A stretch of 64,000 bases of DNA, from NCBI RefSeq assembly GCF_002210105.1, contig NZ_AQQU01000003.1:124001-188000 (forward strand), given 5' to 3'. A program made the translations under genes and the position numbers. The notes under the pieces were generated by a model that searched no databases, was not told the origin of the DNA, and saw nothing but the letters and a program-made list of their open reading frames with translations. Below are positions 50,297-63,254 of the stretch, in pieces (the stretch's first letter is position 1; each line of letters begins with the position of its first letter). The DNA is from Oceanicola sp. 22II-s10i (GTDB taxonomy: Bacteria > Pseudomonadota > Alphaproteobacteria > Rhodobacterales > Rhodobacteraceae).

Positions 50297-51049
50297 TCAG
50301 ACCGGTCCGCCGATGATCTCGACCTCGGTGCCATTCACCGACTGGCAGACCGGGTTGCAGATCCACAGCGCCGCCGCGCCGATCTCTTCCGGTGCGATCA
50401 GTCGCTTGTGGCGGTTCACGTCGACCATGACCTGCCGGGCGGCGTCGGAATCCATGCCGGTGCGCTGCGCGATGGCATCGGTGTTCCGGCTGACGATCGG
50501 CGTGTCGACATAGCCGGGGCAGATCGAGTTGAACGTGTAGGGCTGGCCGAGGAAATCCTCGGCAAAGCTGCGCATCATCCCGAGTACCCCGTGTTTGGAC
50601 GCCGAGTAGGCCCCTGCGCCCGGCTGGCCCTTGAGGCCGGCAATGGACGAGATCGCGATGACCCGGCCCCAGTCGGTGGTCAGCATGGAATTCAGGCTCT
50701 CGCGCACGGTGTAGAAGCAGCCGTCGAGGTTGGTCGCCATGACCTTGCGCCAGAACTCCCCGCTGGTCTTGTGAAGCTTGCGGCCCTCCGCGATGCCGGC
50801 ATTGGCCACGCAGATCTGGATGGGCCCGCGCGCCTCGACCGCGGCGGCGGTCACGTCGGCGACCATGCGTTCGTCGGTCACGTCCATGACCATCGGATGC
50901 ATCCCCGGCTCGGCCACCTCTTTCAGCACGTCGATCCGGCGGCCGGTGATGGTGACCTCGGCGCCCTCGGACACCAGTGCCCGCGCGATGGCGAGGCCGA
51001 TGCCCGTGCCGCCGCCGGTGACGATCGCGTGTTTGCCCTGCAGATACAT
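50297..51049 (-). CDS. Short-chain dehydrogenase/reductase (FabG-like)
   Basis: A 250-residue classical SDR. TGGGTGIG (11-18), NAG (83-85), Ser134/135 and YSASK (Tyr148, Lys152) are present. The C-terminal VNGTEVEIIGGPV resembles 3-oxoacyl-ACP reductase or 3-hydroxybutyrate-dehydrogenase-like members. ISSIAGLKGQPGAGAYSASKHG fits the standard active-site run. It is isolated: convergent with the amidotransferase and divergent from the ICMT-like gene, so context gives no substrate. Confidence 0.92.
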   Translation of the reverse strand: MYLQGKHAIVTGGGTGIGLAIARALVSEGAEVTITGRRIDVLKEVAEPGMHPMVMDVTDERMVADVTAAAVEARGPIQICVANAGIAEGRKLHKTSGEFWRKVMATNLDGCFYTVRESLNSMLTTDWGRVIAISSIAGLKGQPGAGAYSASKHGVLGMMRSFAEDFLGQPYTFNSICPGYVDTPIVSRNTDAIAQRTGMDSDAARQVMVDVNRHKRLIAPEEIGAAALWICNPVCQSVNGTEVEIIGGPV

Positions 51050-51201
51050 CCGTTCTCTCCCTGTTGCCGGGGTCAGCTAACCCGGCGCCCGCACCGGGTG
51101 CAAGCCATTGACTGCCCGCCAAAACGGCAGGGGTGCGGCATCGGCGAAACCTGTCGCGCGGGCGATGGCGTCCCGGCGCGACGCAGGGTAACGTGGCGGT
51201 G

Positions 51202-51654
51202 ATGAAGAGATGGATCGACATGCCGCCCGTCTGGCTTGCCGGATGCCTCGCCCTTGCCTGGGCGCAGGCGACATGGTTTCCCATGGGCCTGACCTTCGGC
51301 ACGACCTGGGCGCGGTTCCTCGGCGGGCTGCTGGTCGGCGGCGGTCTGGTGCTGATCGCGCTCGCGGCCTACGAGATGCGGCGTCAGCGCACGACGATCA
51401 TCCCGCACCGCGAGGCGGACCGGCTGGTGACCAGCGGAATATTCTCGCGCTCGCGCAACCCGATCTACGTCGGGGACGTGCTGATCCTGTCGGGGATGAT
51501 CCTTTACTGGGGTGCGGTCTTGACGCTGCCCCTGATACCCATTTTCGTATGGGTGATCGAAAAACGCTTCGTGATACCGGAGGAGAACGGGCTGCGGCGC
51601 AAATTCAGAGTGGATTTCGCGCGCTACAGCCAGAAGGTGCGCAGATGGGTTTGA
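51202..51654 (+). CDS. Isoprenylcysteine carboxyl methyltransferase (ICMT)-like membrane protein
   Basis: A 150-residue integral membrane protein of the PEMT/ICMT superfamily, SAM-dependent methyltransferases. Four hydrophobic segments appear: VWLAGCLALAWAQA, WARFLGGLLVGGGLVLIALAA, NPIYVGDVLILSGMILYW and AVLTLPLIPIFVWVI. Family residues SRSRNPIYVG (about 102-111), the RNP-Y-G turn, and EENGLRRKFRVDFARYSQKVRRW (C-terminal E..F..Y) form the SAM-binding signature. Bacterial substrates are unknown. Start MKRWIDM chosen as the nearest Met to the first helix. Confidence 0.85.
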   Translation: MKRWIDMPPVWLAGCLALAWAQATWFPMGLTFGTTWARFLGGLLVGGGLVLIALAAYEMRRQRTTIIPHREADRLVTSGIFSRSRNPIYVGDVLILSGMILYWGAVLTLPLIPIFVWVIEKRFVIPEENGLRRKFRVDFARYSQKVRRWV

Positions 51655-51692
51655 CACTCTGCGCAAGAACGTGCAATTCCGGCGCTAAGGCT

Positions 51693-51713
51693 GCGCAACA
51701 ATATTGCGCGCAA
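51693..51713. promoter_or_regulatory. Inverted repeat upstream of pntA
   Basis: GCGCAA-CAATA-TTGCGC forms a perfect 6-bp inverted repeat, and the right arm continues into the 10-bp palindrome TTGCGCGCAA. It lies about 70 bases upstream of the pntA start in a 127-base gap. A regulator binding site is plausible; no identity is suggested. Confidence 0.45.
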
Positions 51714-51781
51714 TGGAATTCTGGGCTGTTCCGGGTGATCCGGCGCGGCCCTGACCTTTGTTCAGAAAGGGGACGAACCAA

Positions 51782-53356
51782 GTGAAGATCGGAACGCCAA
51801 AAGAGGTGCTCGAGGGCGAAAACCGGGTCGCGATGACTCCGGACAGCGCCCGGCAGCTTCAGAAGCTCGGGCACGAGTGCATGATCGAGACCGGGGCAGG
51901 CGTGAAGGCCGGATTCGCCGACGCGCTGTACGAAGAGGCGGGCGTGACCGTCGTGCCTTCGGCGGACGCGCTGTGGACCGGGGCGGACATCATCGCCAAG
52001 GTGCGGATCCCGACCGATGCCGAGCTTGACCGGCTGACCCCCGAAAAGACGCTGATCACCTTCTTCAACCCCGGCGGCAACGCCGAGGGGCTTGAAAAGG
52101 CGAAGGAAAAGGGCGCCACCGTCATTGCGATGGAAATGGTGCCCCGTATTTCCCGCGCCCAGAAGATGGACGCGCTGTCGTCGATGGCCAACATCGCGGG
52201 CTACCGCGCGGTGATCGAGGCGGGCAACAACTTCGGCCGCTTCTTCACCGGTCAGGTCACGGCGGCGGGCAAGGTGCCCCCGGCCAAGGTCCTGGTCGTC
52301 GGCGCGGGCGTCGCGGGTCTGGCCGCCATCGGCACCTCGACCTCGCTCGGCGCGATCACCTACGCCTTCGACGTGCGGCCCGAAGTGGCCGAGCAGGTCG
52401 AATCGATGGGTGCGGAATTCGTCTATCTCGACTTCGAGGAAGCGCAGCAGGACGGTGCCGCGACCGGCGGCTATGCCTCTGTTTCCTCGCCGGAATTCCG
52501 TGAAGCGCAGCTCAAGAAGTTCCGCGAGCTGGCGCCCGAGATGGACATCGTGATCACCACCGCGCTGATCCCGAACCGCGAGGCGCCGAAGCTGTGGCTC
52601 GAGGATATGATCAAGGCGATGAAGCCGGGGTCGGTCATCGTGGACCTCGCCGCCGAAAAGGGCGGCAACGCCGAGGGCACGGTGATGGACCAGAAGGTCG
52701 TCACCGACAACGGCGTGACGATCATCGGCTACACCGACTTCCCCAGCCGGATGGCCACCCAGTCGTCGACCCTCTACGCGACCAACATCCGCCACATGAT
52801 GACGGACCTGACGCCCGAGAAGGACGGCGTCGTCAACCACAACATGGAAGACGACGTGATCCGTGGCGCCACGGTCACCCACAAGGGCGAGATCACCTGG
52901 CCGCCGCCGCCGCCCAAGGTCGCGGCCATCGCGGCGCAGAAGCCCAAGGAAAAGGCCAAGGAACTCACGGTCGAGGAGAAGCGCGCGGCCGAGGTCGCGG
53001 CGTTCAAGAAGCAGACCCGCAACCAGGTCACGCTGCTGGCTGTCGGCGGCGCGCTGCTGCTTGGCGTGGGCCTCGTGGCACCCGCCAGCTTCATGCAGCA
53101 CTTCATCGTCTTCGTGCTGTCGGTCTTCGTCGGCTTCCAGGTCATCTGGAACGTGTCGCATTCGCTGCACACCCCGCTGATGGCCGTGACGAACGCGATC
53201 TCGTCGATCATCATCCTCGGCGCACTGATGCAGATCGGATCGGGGAGTTTCCTCGTGATCCTGCTGGCGGCGCTGTCGGTGTTTATGGCCGGGATCAACA
53301 TCTTCGGCGGCTTCCTCGTCACCCGGCGCATGCTCGCCATGTTCCAGAAATCGTAA
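51782..53356 (+). CDS. pntA: NAD(P) transhydrogenase subunit alpha
   Basis: A 524-residue PntA, the NAD(H)-binding dI domain fused to the first transmembrane segments of proton-translocating transhydrogenase, which reduces NADP with NADH using the proton gradient. dI begins [20 protein letters not shown]; the Rossmann loop is [15 protein letters not shown] (about 175-189), then the RQD-loop segment, and after a Lys/Ala-rich linker (about 390-420) come helices [30 protein letters not shown] and [21 protein letters not shown]. It starts with GTG; AAAGGGGA upstream is the ribosome site. pntB follows 15 bases later. Confidence 0.96.
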   Translation: MKIGTPKEVLEGENRVAMTPDSARQLQKLGHECMIETGAGVKAGFADALYEEAGVTVVPSADALWTGADIIAKVRIPTDAELDRLTPEKTLITFFNPGGNAEGLEKAKEKGATVIAMEMVPRISRAQKMDALSSMANIAGYRAVIEAGNNFGRFFTGQVTAAGKVPPAKVLVVGAGVAGLAAIGTSTSLGAITYAFDVRPEVAEQVESMGAEFVYLDFEEAQQDGAATGGYASVSSPEFREAQLKKFRELAPEMDIVITTALIPNREAPKLWLEDMIKAMKPGSVIVDLAAEKGGNAEGTVMDQKVVTDNGVTIIGYTDFPSRMATQSSTLYATNIRHMMTDLTPEKDGVVNHNMEDDVIRGATVTHKGEITWPPPPPKVAAIAAQKPKEKAKELTVEEKRAAEVAAFKKQTRNQVTLLAVGGALLLGVGLVAPASFMQHFIVFVLSVFVGFQVIWNVSHSLHTPLMAVTNAISSIIILGALMQIGSGSFLVILLAALSVFMAGINIFGGFLVTRRMLAMFQKS

Positions 53357-53371
53357 GGGGGAGGTCGAGAC

Positions 53372-54805
53372 ATGGATTTCGGATTCACCACCGCGGCCTA
53401 CGTGGTCGCAGCCGTTCTCTTCATCCTCTCGCTGGGGGGGCTTTCCGGGCAGGAAAGCGCCAAGCGGGCTGTCTGGTACGGCATCGTCGGCATGGCGCTG
53501 GCGGTCTTTGCAACGCTGATCGGGCCGGGCTCCGGCCTGTGGATCCTGTCAGTCATCCTGATCGCGGGCGGCGGTATCCTCGGCTACATGGTGGCCACCA
53601 AGGTCCAGATGACCGAGATGCCGCAGCTTGTCGCCGCGATGCACTCGCTGGTCGGTCTGGCGGCGGTCTTCGTGGGCTACAATGCTCATTTCGAGGTCAG
53701 CCGCGTCCTCGGCATGGACCCGGCCACCCATGACACCCTGCGCGGCTTTGCCGCCGTCGTGGCGCACAAGGCGCCGGTGGAGATCAACATCCTCCGGGTC
53801 GAGCTGTTCCTCGGCGTGTTCATCGGTGCCGTGACCTTCACCGGCTCGGTCATCGCCTATGGCAAGCTGGCGGGCAAGGTCACCTCGGCGGCCACCAAGC
53901 TGCCCGGCGGGCACATCCTGAACGCGGCGGCGGCCGGGCTCTCGGTGCTCTGCCTGGTCTGGTACTTCAACACCGGTGGCTTCCTGCCGCTGTTCCTGAT
54001 GACGATCTTCTCGCTCTTCATCGGGTATCACCTGATCATGGGCATCGGCGGCGCGGACATGCCCGTCGTGGTGTCGATGCTGAACAGCTATTCCGGCTGG
54101 GCGGCGGCGGCGATCGGCTTCTCGCTCGGGAACGACCTGCTGATCGTGGTCGGCGCGCTGGTCGGTTCCTCCGGTGCGATCCTGTCTTACATCATGTGCA
54201 AGGCAATGAACCGGTCCTTCGTCTCGGTCATCCTCGGCGGCTTCGGCGGCACGAGCGGCCCGGCGATGGAGGTCGAGGGCGAACAGGTCGCCATCGACGT
54301 CGACGGCGTGGCGAGCGCACTGGAAGAGGCCGACAGCGTGATCATCGTGCCGGGCTACGGCATGGCGGTGGCGCAGGCGCAGCAGAACGTGGCCGAACTG
54401 ACCCGCAAGCTGCGCGGGCAGGGCAAGGAAGTGCGTTTCGCCATCCACCCCGTCGCGGGTCGTCTGCCGGGGCACATGAACGTGCTGCTGGCCGAGGCCA
54501 AGGTGCCCTACGACATCGTGCTGGAGATGGACGAGATCAACGAGGACTTCCCCGATACGGACGTCGTCATCGTCATCGGCTCGAACGACATCGTGAACCC
54601 GGCGGCGCAGGACGATCCGAACTCTCCGATCGCCGGCATGCCGGTGCTGGAAGTGTGGAAGGCGAAGCAGGTCTTCGTGTCCAAGCGCGGGCAGGGCACC
54701 GGCTATTCGGGCATCGAGAACCCGCTGTTCTACAAGGACAACACGCGGATGTACTACGGCGACGCCAAGGACTCGATCGGCGCGCTGCTGAACAAGCTGG
54801 GCTGA
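53372..54805 (+). CDS. pntB: NAD(P) transhydrogenase subunit beta
   Basis: A 477-residue PntB with eight to nine transmembrane helices (dII) followed by the NADP(H)-binding dIII. The membrane part includes [26 protein letters not shown], with the conserved proton-path histidine HSLVGLAA, and [15 protein letters not shown]. dIII has [14 protein letters not shown] (the Gly-rich NADP loop), [21 protein letters not shown] and [17 protein letters not shown]. Forms the A2B2 enzyme with PntA. A GAGG ribosome site precedes the ATG. A terminator follows. Confidence 0.97.
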   Translation: MDFGFTTAAYVVAAVLFILSLGGLSGQESAKRAVWYGIVGMALAVFATLIGPGSGLWILSVILIAGGGILGYMVATKVQMTEMPQLVAAMHSLVGLAAVFVGYNAHFEVSRVLGMDPATHDTLRGFAAVVAHKAPVEINILRVELFLGVFIGAVTFTGSVIAYGKLAGKVTSAATKLPGGHILNAAAAGLSVLCLVWYFNTGGFLPLFLMTIFSLFIGYHLIMGIGGADMPVVVSMLNSYSGWAAAAIGFSLGNDLLIVVGALVGSSGAILSYIMCKAMNRSFVSVILGGFGGTSGPAMEVEGEQVAIDVDGVASALEEADSVIIVPGYGMAVAQAQQNVAELTRKLRGQGKEVRFAIHPVAGRLPGHMNVLLAEAKVPYDIVLEMDEINEDFPDTDVVIVIGSNDIVNPAAQDDPNSPIAGMPVLEVWKAKQVFVSKRGQGTGYSGIENPLFYKDNTRMYYGDAKDSIGALLNKLG

Positions 54806-54828
54806 GGTCCGGGGTCTGAAGAAACGGA

Positions 54829-54861
54829 AAGGGCGGTCCTTGTGGCCGCCCTTCTGCTTTT
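54829..54861 (+). terminator. Rho-independent terminator after pntB
   Basis: An 8-bp stem AAGGGCGG / CCGCCCTT with loop TCCTTGTGG (extendable by two more pairs) and tail CTGCTTTT. Directly followed by repeat copy I. Confidence 0.85.
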
Positions 54862-54931
54862 GGGGGCTCTGCCCCCGCCGCGGCTTTGCCGCGCCTCCCC
54901 CGAAGTATTTGGAACCAGAAGAAGCAGGGGG
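54862..54931 (+). repeat. Dispersed hairpin repeat, copy I
   Basis: Stems GGGGGC/GCCCCC and CGCGGC/GCCGCG precede a core GTATTTGGAACCAGAAGAAG plus CAGGGGG. It sits between a terminator and the end of convergent mnmA. Confidence 0.88.
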
Positions 54932-54950
54932 CCGGCGCCTGCGGTTGGCG

Positions 54951-56093
54951 TCAGCCCTTGTGAATCCAGCCGCCGCCGAGGATGCGGGTGCTGTCGGGGT
55001 CGTAGAAGACGCAGGCCTGTCCGGGCGAGACGCCTTCCTCGGGCGTCAGCAGTTCGACCGTGGCCGTCGTGGCCGACAGCGGACGGATCACCGCCTCGCG
55101 CGGGGGGCGGGTGGAGCGGACCTTGACCGTGACGTGGCGCTCGGCCGTGCCGTCGAAACGACCGTCGCCGAGCCAGTTGATCTCGCGCACCGGGACGTGG
55201 CGGGTGGCGAGCATCTCTTTCGGGCCGACGATCACACGGCGGGTATCGACGTCGAGTTTCACCACGTAGAGCGGGTCGGCGAGGCCGCCGATCCCGAGGC
55301 CGCGGCGCTGGCCGATCGTGTAGTGGATCACCCCGTTGTGCGTGCCGAGGACGCGGCCCTCGGTATCCGTGATCTCGCCCGGTTCCGCCGCGCCGGGGCG
55401 CAGTTTCTCGATCACAGAGGCGTAGTTGCCGTTCGGCACGAAGCAGATGTCCTGGCTGTCGGGCTTGTCCGCCACCGCCAGCCCGTATTTCGCGGCGAGC
55501 GCGCGGGTCTCGGCCTTGGACGGCAGGTGCCCGAGCGGGAAGCGCAGGAAGTCGAGCTGTTCCGGGGTGGTCGAGAACAGGAAGTAGCTCTGATCGCGGT
55601 TCGGGTCGGCGGCGGAGTGCAGCTCAGGGCCGTGCGCGCCGGTCTTGCGCTGGATGTAATGGCCGGTCGCCATGCAGTCGGCGTCGAGGTCGCGGGCGGT
55701 TTCCAGCAGGTCCTTGAACTTGACCCGTTCGTTGCAGCGGATGCAGGGCACGGGGGTGGCCCCGGCCAGATAGCTGTCGGCGAATTCGTCGATCACCGCG
55801 TCGCGAAAGATGTTCTCGTAGTCCAGCACGTAGTGCGGGAATCCCATCTCCTCGGCCACCCGGCGCGCGTCGTGAATGTCGAGCCCGGCACAGCAGGCGC
55901 CCTTTTTCGCCAGCGCCGCGCCGTGGTCGTAAAGCTGCAGCGTGACGCCCACGACGTCATAACCTTCCTCGGCCAGCATCGCGGCCACGACCGAACTGTC
56001 GACGCCGCCGGACATGGCGACGACCACCCGCGTTTCCGAGGGCGGTTTGGCGAAACCGAGCGAATTCAGCGTGTTGGTTTTGTCGAGTGCCAT
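54951..56093 (-). CDS. mnmA: tRNA-specific 2-thiouridylase
   Basis: A 380-residue ATP-dependent enzyme that thiolates wobble U34 of tRNA-Lys, -Glu and -Gln. PP-loop SGGVDSS is at 28-34. Catalytic cysteines are Cys120 (IRCNERVKF) and Cys217 (DSQDICFVP), matching the E. coli pair that relays persulfide sulfur. [10 protein letters not shown] and NRDQSYFLF are also family landmarks. An upstream in-frame extension was rejected because MALDKTN gives the usual N-terminus. The gene runs opposite to sciP-ctrA and is separated from sciP by 146 bases. Confidence 0.96.
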   Translation of the reverse strand: MALDKTNTLNSLGFAKPPSETRVVVAMSGGVDSSVVAAMLAEEGYDVVGVTLQLYDHGAALAKKGACCAGLDIHDARRVAEEMGFPHYVLDYENIFRDAVIDEFADSYLAGATPVPCIRCNERVKFKDLLETARDLDADCMATGHYIQRKTGAHGPELHSAADPNRDQSYFLFSTTPEQLDFLRFPLGHLPSKAETRALAAKYGLAVADKPDSQDICFVPNGNYASVIEKLRPGAAEPGEITDTEGRVLGTHNGVIHYTIGQRRGLGIGGLADPLYVVKLDVDTRRVIVGPKEMLATRHVPVREINWLGDGRFDGTAERHVTVKVRSTRPPREAVIRPLSATTATVELLTPEEGVSPGQACVFYDPDSTRILGGGWIHKG

Positions 56094-56239
56094 GAGCCTA
56101 GCCTGTTGCCGGAACGGAGGTCCGTCAGAAGATGCGGGAAATATAGGAAAATGCGAGGCAGATACAGCCCCCCGTTTCATGCCGCATTAAATCCCCGCCG
56201 CAATTCTGTCCGGCAGGAGAACTGCGGGGATGGGCCGCC

Positions 56240-56521
56240 ATGTATCTTAAGAAGGTTTCCGGGCCAAGGGCCGTGACGCTTGCAGACGGCAGCGTGATGA
56301 CACGGTCAGACCTGCCGCCACCCGATACGGGTCGGTGGGTGGTGTCGCGCAAGCTGGCCGTGGTGCGGGGGGTGGTCTATGGCCTGCTGACCCGCGAGGA
56401 GGCGCTGGAACGCTACGGGCTGAGCCAAGAGGAGTTCATGGGGTGGGTCGCAGCGGTATCGGATCATGGCGAGGAGGCGCTGAAAGCCACCGCCGTGCAA
56501 AAATTCCGGTCCCAATCGTGA
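56240..56521 (+). CDS. sciP: CtrA inhibitor SciP (DUF1153)
   Basis: A 93-residue DUF1153 helix-turn-helix protein. The pattern is characteristic: MYLKKVSGPRAVTLADGSVMTRSDLPPPDTGRWVVSRKLAVV (first 40-odd residues; LPPPDT-RWV is the core) then LLTREEALERYGLSQEEFMGWV. SciP binds CtrA and blocks its ability to activate transcription in Caulobacter; in Rhodobacter it modulates gene-transfer-agent and motility expression. The gene is directly upstream of ctrA, 115 bases before it, an alphaproteobacterial arrangement. Ribosome site is weak (GGGGATGGG). Confidence 0.93.
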   Translation: MYLKKVSGPRAVTLADGSVMTRSDLPPPDTGRWVVSRKLAVVRGVVYGLLTREEALERYGLSQEEFMGWVAAVSDHGEEALKATAVQKFRSQS

Positions 56522-56568
56522 ATGGTATACTGTATTTTATGAATAGCATTATGCGATCGGGGAATATG

Positions 56569-56583
56569 GTAACGGGAGATTAA
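56569..56583 (+). promoter_or_regulatory. Putative CtrA box upstream of ctrA
   Basis: GTAA-N7-TTAA, one mismatch from the TTAA-N7-TTAA CtrA consensus, 53 bases before the ctrA ATG. The AT-rich interval 56521-56583 is unusual for the window and probably holds the ctrA promoter. Suggests CtrA autoregulation. Confidence 0.6.
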
Positions 56584-56636
56584 CCAATTCCGTTCACGAT
56601 CCTGAATGAAAGCTTTGCGAGGAACGGAGATTTGGT

Positions 56637-57353
56637 ATGCGCGTACTGCTGGTAGAAGACGATCCGACGACGGCGAAAAGCATCGAGCTGATGCTGACCC
56701 ATGCCAATCTCAACGTCTATTCGACCGACCTCGGCGAAGAGGGGATCGACCTGGCCAAGCTCTACGACTACGACCTGATCCTGCTGGACCTGGGCCTGCC
56801 GGACATGAACGGGCACGAGGTGCTGCGCCAGCTGAGGCTGGCCAAGATCGAAACGCCGATCCTCATCCTGTCGGGTGCCGACGATACGGAAAACAAGATC
56901 AAGGGTTTCGGGTTCGGCGCCGACGATTACCTGACCAAGCCGTTCCACCGCGAGGAACTGGTCGCCCGGATCCACGCGATCATCCGCAGGTCCAAGGGGC
57001 ATTCGCAATCCATCATCCGGACCGGCAAGGCTTCGGTGAACCTGGATGCCAAGACGGTCGAGGTTTCGGGCAAACCGGTGCATCTGACGGGCAAGGAATA
57101 CCAGATGCTGGAACTGCTCAGCCTGCGCAAGGGCACGACCCTGACCAAGGAGATGTTCCTGAACCATCTCTACGGAGGCATGGACGAACCGGAACTCAAG
57201 ATCATCGACGTGTTCATCTGCAAGCTGCGCAAGAAGCTGTCGACCGCGACCGGGGGTGACAACTACATCGAAACGGTGTGGGGGCGCGGCTATGTCCTGC
57301 GCGATCCGGCGCCGGAAGAGATGGACGACCAGCGCATCGCGCTCGGGGCCTGA
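56637..57353 (+). CDS. ctrA: Cell-cycle response regulator CtrA
   Basis: A 238-residue OmpR-type regulator. Receiver domain: Asp9/Asp10-like acidic pair (VEDDP), phospho-acceptor Asp51 (LLDLGLPD) and Lys101 (DYLTKPF). The effector domain [31 protein letters not shown] leads to the recognition helix [18 protein letters not shown] and wing [11 protein letters not shown]. Identity with CtrA is strong over the whole length, including [28 protein letters not shown]. In Rhodobacteraceae CtrA governs motility, quorum responses and gene transfer agents, and is not essential. sciP upstream and a CtrA box support control. Confidence 0.97.
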   Translation: MRVLLVEDDPTTAKSIELMLTHANLNVYSTDLGEEGIDLAKLYDYDLILLDLGLPDMNGHEVLRQLRLAKIETPILILSGADDTENKIKGFGFGADDYLTKPFHREELVARIHAIIRRSKGHSQSIIRTGKASVNLDAKTVEVSGKPVHLTGKEYQMLELLSLRKGTTLTKEMFLNHLYGGMDEPELKIIDVFICKLRKKLSTATGGDNYIETVWGRGYVLRDPAPEEMDDQRIALGA

Positions 57354-61804
<4,451 letters not shown>

Positions 61805-61832
61805 CGGCGTTTCAACCATTTTGTTCCGTTTT

Positions 61833-61847
61833 GTTCTCAAAAAGTTC
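61833..61847 (+). promoter_or_regulatory. LexA (SOS) box
   Basis: GTTC-TCAAAAA-GTTC, the exact alphaproteobacterial LexA consensus GTTC-N7-GTTC. A third GTTC at 61823-61826 is spaced six bases from the first arm. A TTGCAC at 61848-61853 immediately follows and could be a -35, putting the box over the promoter of the 40-codon gene at 61920. Confidence 0.85.
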
Positions 61848-61919
61848 TTGCACGACGCGCGCTGATATGAGAACAAATGAGCAACAGAGAGTTAAACGAC
61901 ACAGCGACGGAGCAGGAAG

Positions 61920-62042
61920 ATGATTGACCAGATCAAGATGACCGCAAAACGCGCCCAAGGCACCCTGCTACAGGATGCGATCGGGGCCGCCGCGCTGATG
62001 ACGATGTTGCTGGGCATGCTCTATCTGCCCGCCCTGACCTGA
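61920..62042 (+). CDS. SOS-regulated small membrane peptide (SidA-like candidate)
   Basis: A 40-residue peptide: a basic N-terminal segment (MIDQIKMTAKRAQGTLLQ; Lys6, Lys10, Arg11) followed by one transmembrane helix (DAIGAAALMTMLLGMLYLPA, about 19-38). GGAGCAGGAAG precedes the ATG. A LexA box lies 73 bases upstream. Small, single-pass, LexA-controlled peptides inhibit division by acting on FtsW/FtsN (SidA, 29 residues, in Caulobacter), so a division inhibitor role is plausible; sequence similarity to SidA is not evident. A 16-codon ORF (61877-61927) overlaps its start by eight bases. Confidence 0.7.
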   Translation: MIDQIKMTAKRAQGTLLQDAIGAAALMTMLLGMLYLPALT

Positions 62043-62202
62043 GAGTTTCTGCCTGCGGTTTTCGTGTTTCCGGACCCCGCGCCGTCCCCCCGTGTTCCCC
62101 AAGCGCGGTAGGTGCGCCCCCCTGGATCGCCTGTCCTGGATTGCCGGATTGCCTCATTCCCCGGCCGGGTCCGAAGTCCCCCACGGAAAACGCTTCTCCT
62201 GA
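62043..62202 (+). other. Long 3' untranslated stretch after the SOS peptide gene
   Basis: About 160 bases between the peptide stop and a strong terminator. No ORF with a credible ribosome site. It is unusually long for a 3' end and might form a small RNA or be the tail of the peptide mRNA. Confidence 0.4.
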
Positions 62203-62238
62203 CCGCCGCCTTCCGATCGGAAGTGCGGCGGTTTTTTT
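62203..62238 (+). terminator. Strong rho-independent terminator
   Basis: Stem CCGCCGC / GCGGCGG with an inner TTCC/GGAA pair, followed by seven T residues. It ends the transcript begun at or before the LexA-controlled gene. Confidence 0.92.
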
Positions 62239-62288
62239 ATGGGGTTCGCGCTTTGGGTGATGTCGCGCCTGTGCGGCGGTCAGGGCCG

Positions 62289-62350
62289 ACGAGGGGGCTT
62301 TGCCCCCTCGCGCTCCCCCAAAGTATTTGTGACCAGAAGAAGCAGGGGGG
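62289..62350 (+). repeat. Dispersed hairpin repeat, copy J
   Basis: The hairpin CGAGGGGGC-TTT-GCCCCCTCG precedes the core GTATTTGTGACCAGAAGAAG plus CAGGGGG. Core identical to copy D. The stem is the complement-loop twin of copy F. Confidence 0.88.
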
Positions 62351-62368
62351 CTGTGCGCCTGATGGGGG

Positions 62369-62824
62369 TCAGGCGCAGTTGCTGCGGGCGGCGATGTCGT
62401 CCAGTGCTTCGACCGTCGCGTCGAGGGCCAGGAGGATCGAGGCGTGACGGTTGCGATAGTCGCGGGCGGGGCGCAGCACTTCGAGGTCGGCAAAGGGGGC
62501 GGGCGGCGTGGGGCCGTCTTCCTTGAGCATCCTGGCCAGCGCGTCGCGGGCGGCGCGAATCTCGTCCGGGGTGGCGCCGACGACATGGGCTCCGACGATG
62601 CTGGCCGAGGCCTGACCGAGGGCGCAGGCGCGGACCTCCTGCCCGTAATCGGCGACCCGGCCGTCTTCCAGCTTCACGTCGACCGTTACGGTGGAGCCGC
62701 AGAGCGGTGCGCGTTTCTTGACCGTGGCGTCGGCATCGCTGAGCCGGTCCTGCCGCGGAATGTCCGCCGCGAGCGCGAGGATGCGCGAGGAATACAGCTT
62801 GATCAGGTCGCTTTCACCGGACAT
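62369..62824 (-). CDS. Iron-sulfur cluster scaffold-like protein (NifU/IscU N-terminal type)
   Basis: A 151-residue NifU_N/IscU-like protein. Two of the three scaffold cysteines are in place: PLCGSTVTVDV (about residue 42) and ACALGQASASI (about residue 69), corresponding to the first and second IscU cysteines. The third is not in the usual HCS context; a cysteine occurs only near the end (SNCA). So cluster assembly is plausible but not assured; the motif LPPVK for HscA is missing. It is divergent from hisI across 66 bases. Confidence 0.82.
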   Translation of the reverse strand: MSGESDLIKLYSSRILALAADIPRQDRLSDADATVKKRAPLCGSTVTVDVKLEDGRVADYGQEVRACALGQASASIVGAHVVGATPDEIRAARDALARMLKEDGPTPPAPFADLEVLRPARDYRNRHASILLALDATVEALDDIAARSNCA

Positions 62825-62890
62825 CGGGATTTCCTTTCGGGTCTGGCTCTTAGATAATGTGCCTTCCACGGGATGCAAAAGGTTTCGCAG

Positions 62891-63250
62891 ATGGCATTCG
62901 ATCCGCGCACGCTGAAATACGACGCGAACGGGCTGATCCCCGCCATCGCCCAGGATGCGGGCAGTGGCGAGGTGCTGATGATGGCGTGGATGTCGGCCGA
63001 GTCGGTGGCCGAAACGCTGGCGACGGGGCAGGTGACCTACTGGTCGCGCTCCCGGCAGGAGCTGTGGCGCAAGGGCGAGACCAGCGGGCACCGGCAACGG
63101 CTGGTGGAACTGCGGGTCGACTGCGACCGGGACTGCCTGCTGATGCAGGTGGAACAGGAGGGGCCGGCCTGTCACACGAACCGGCGGTCGTGTTTCTATA
63201 CAACGGTGGATGACGGCGGCGAGACGGTGGTGATGGAGCCGATGGTCTGA
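62891..63250 (+). CDS. hisI: Phosphoribosyl-AMP cyclohydrolase
   Basis: A 119-residue zinc enzyme opening the purine ring of PR-AMP, third step of histidine synthesis. Metal sites are intact: Mg aspartates Asp77/Asp79/Asp81 in VDCDRDC and Zn cysteines Cys78, Cys94 (ACHT) and Cys101 (SCFYT). [20 protein letters not shown] forms the core loop. Start MAFDPRTL chosen; an in-frame ATG six codons upstream is possible. No other his gene in the window; gluQ is convergent four bases away. Confidence 0.96.
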   Translation: MAFDPRTLKYDANGLIPAIAQDAGSGEVLMMAWMSAESVAETLATGQVTYWSRSRQELWRKGETSGHRQRLVELRVDCDRDCLLMQVEQEGPACHTNRRSCFYTTVDDGGETVVMEPMV

Positions 63251-63254
63251 GGGA

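Noticed and set aside
56165-56239. A full CtrA box before sciP
   Set aside because: Only a single TTAA half site (within CATTAAATC) is present; no second TTAA seven bases away.
61823-61836. GTTC-N6-GTTC as an independent LexA box
   Set aside because: The spacing is six rather than seven. The neighbouring GTTC-N7-GTTC (61833-61847) fits the consensus exactly.
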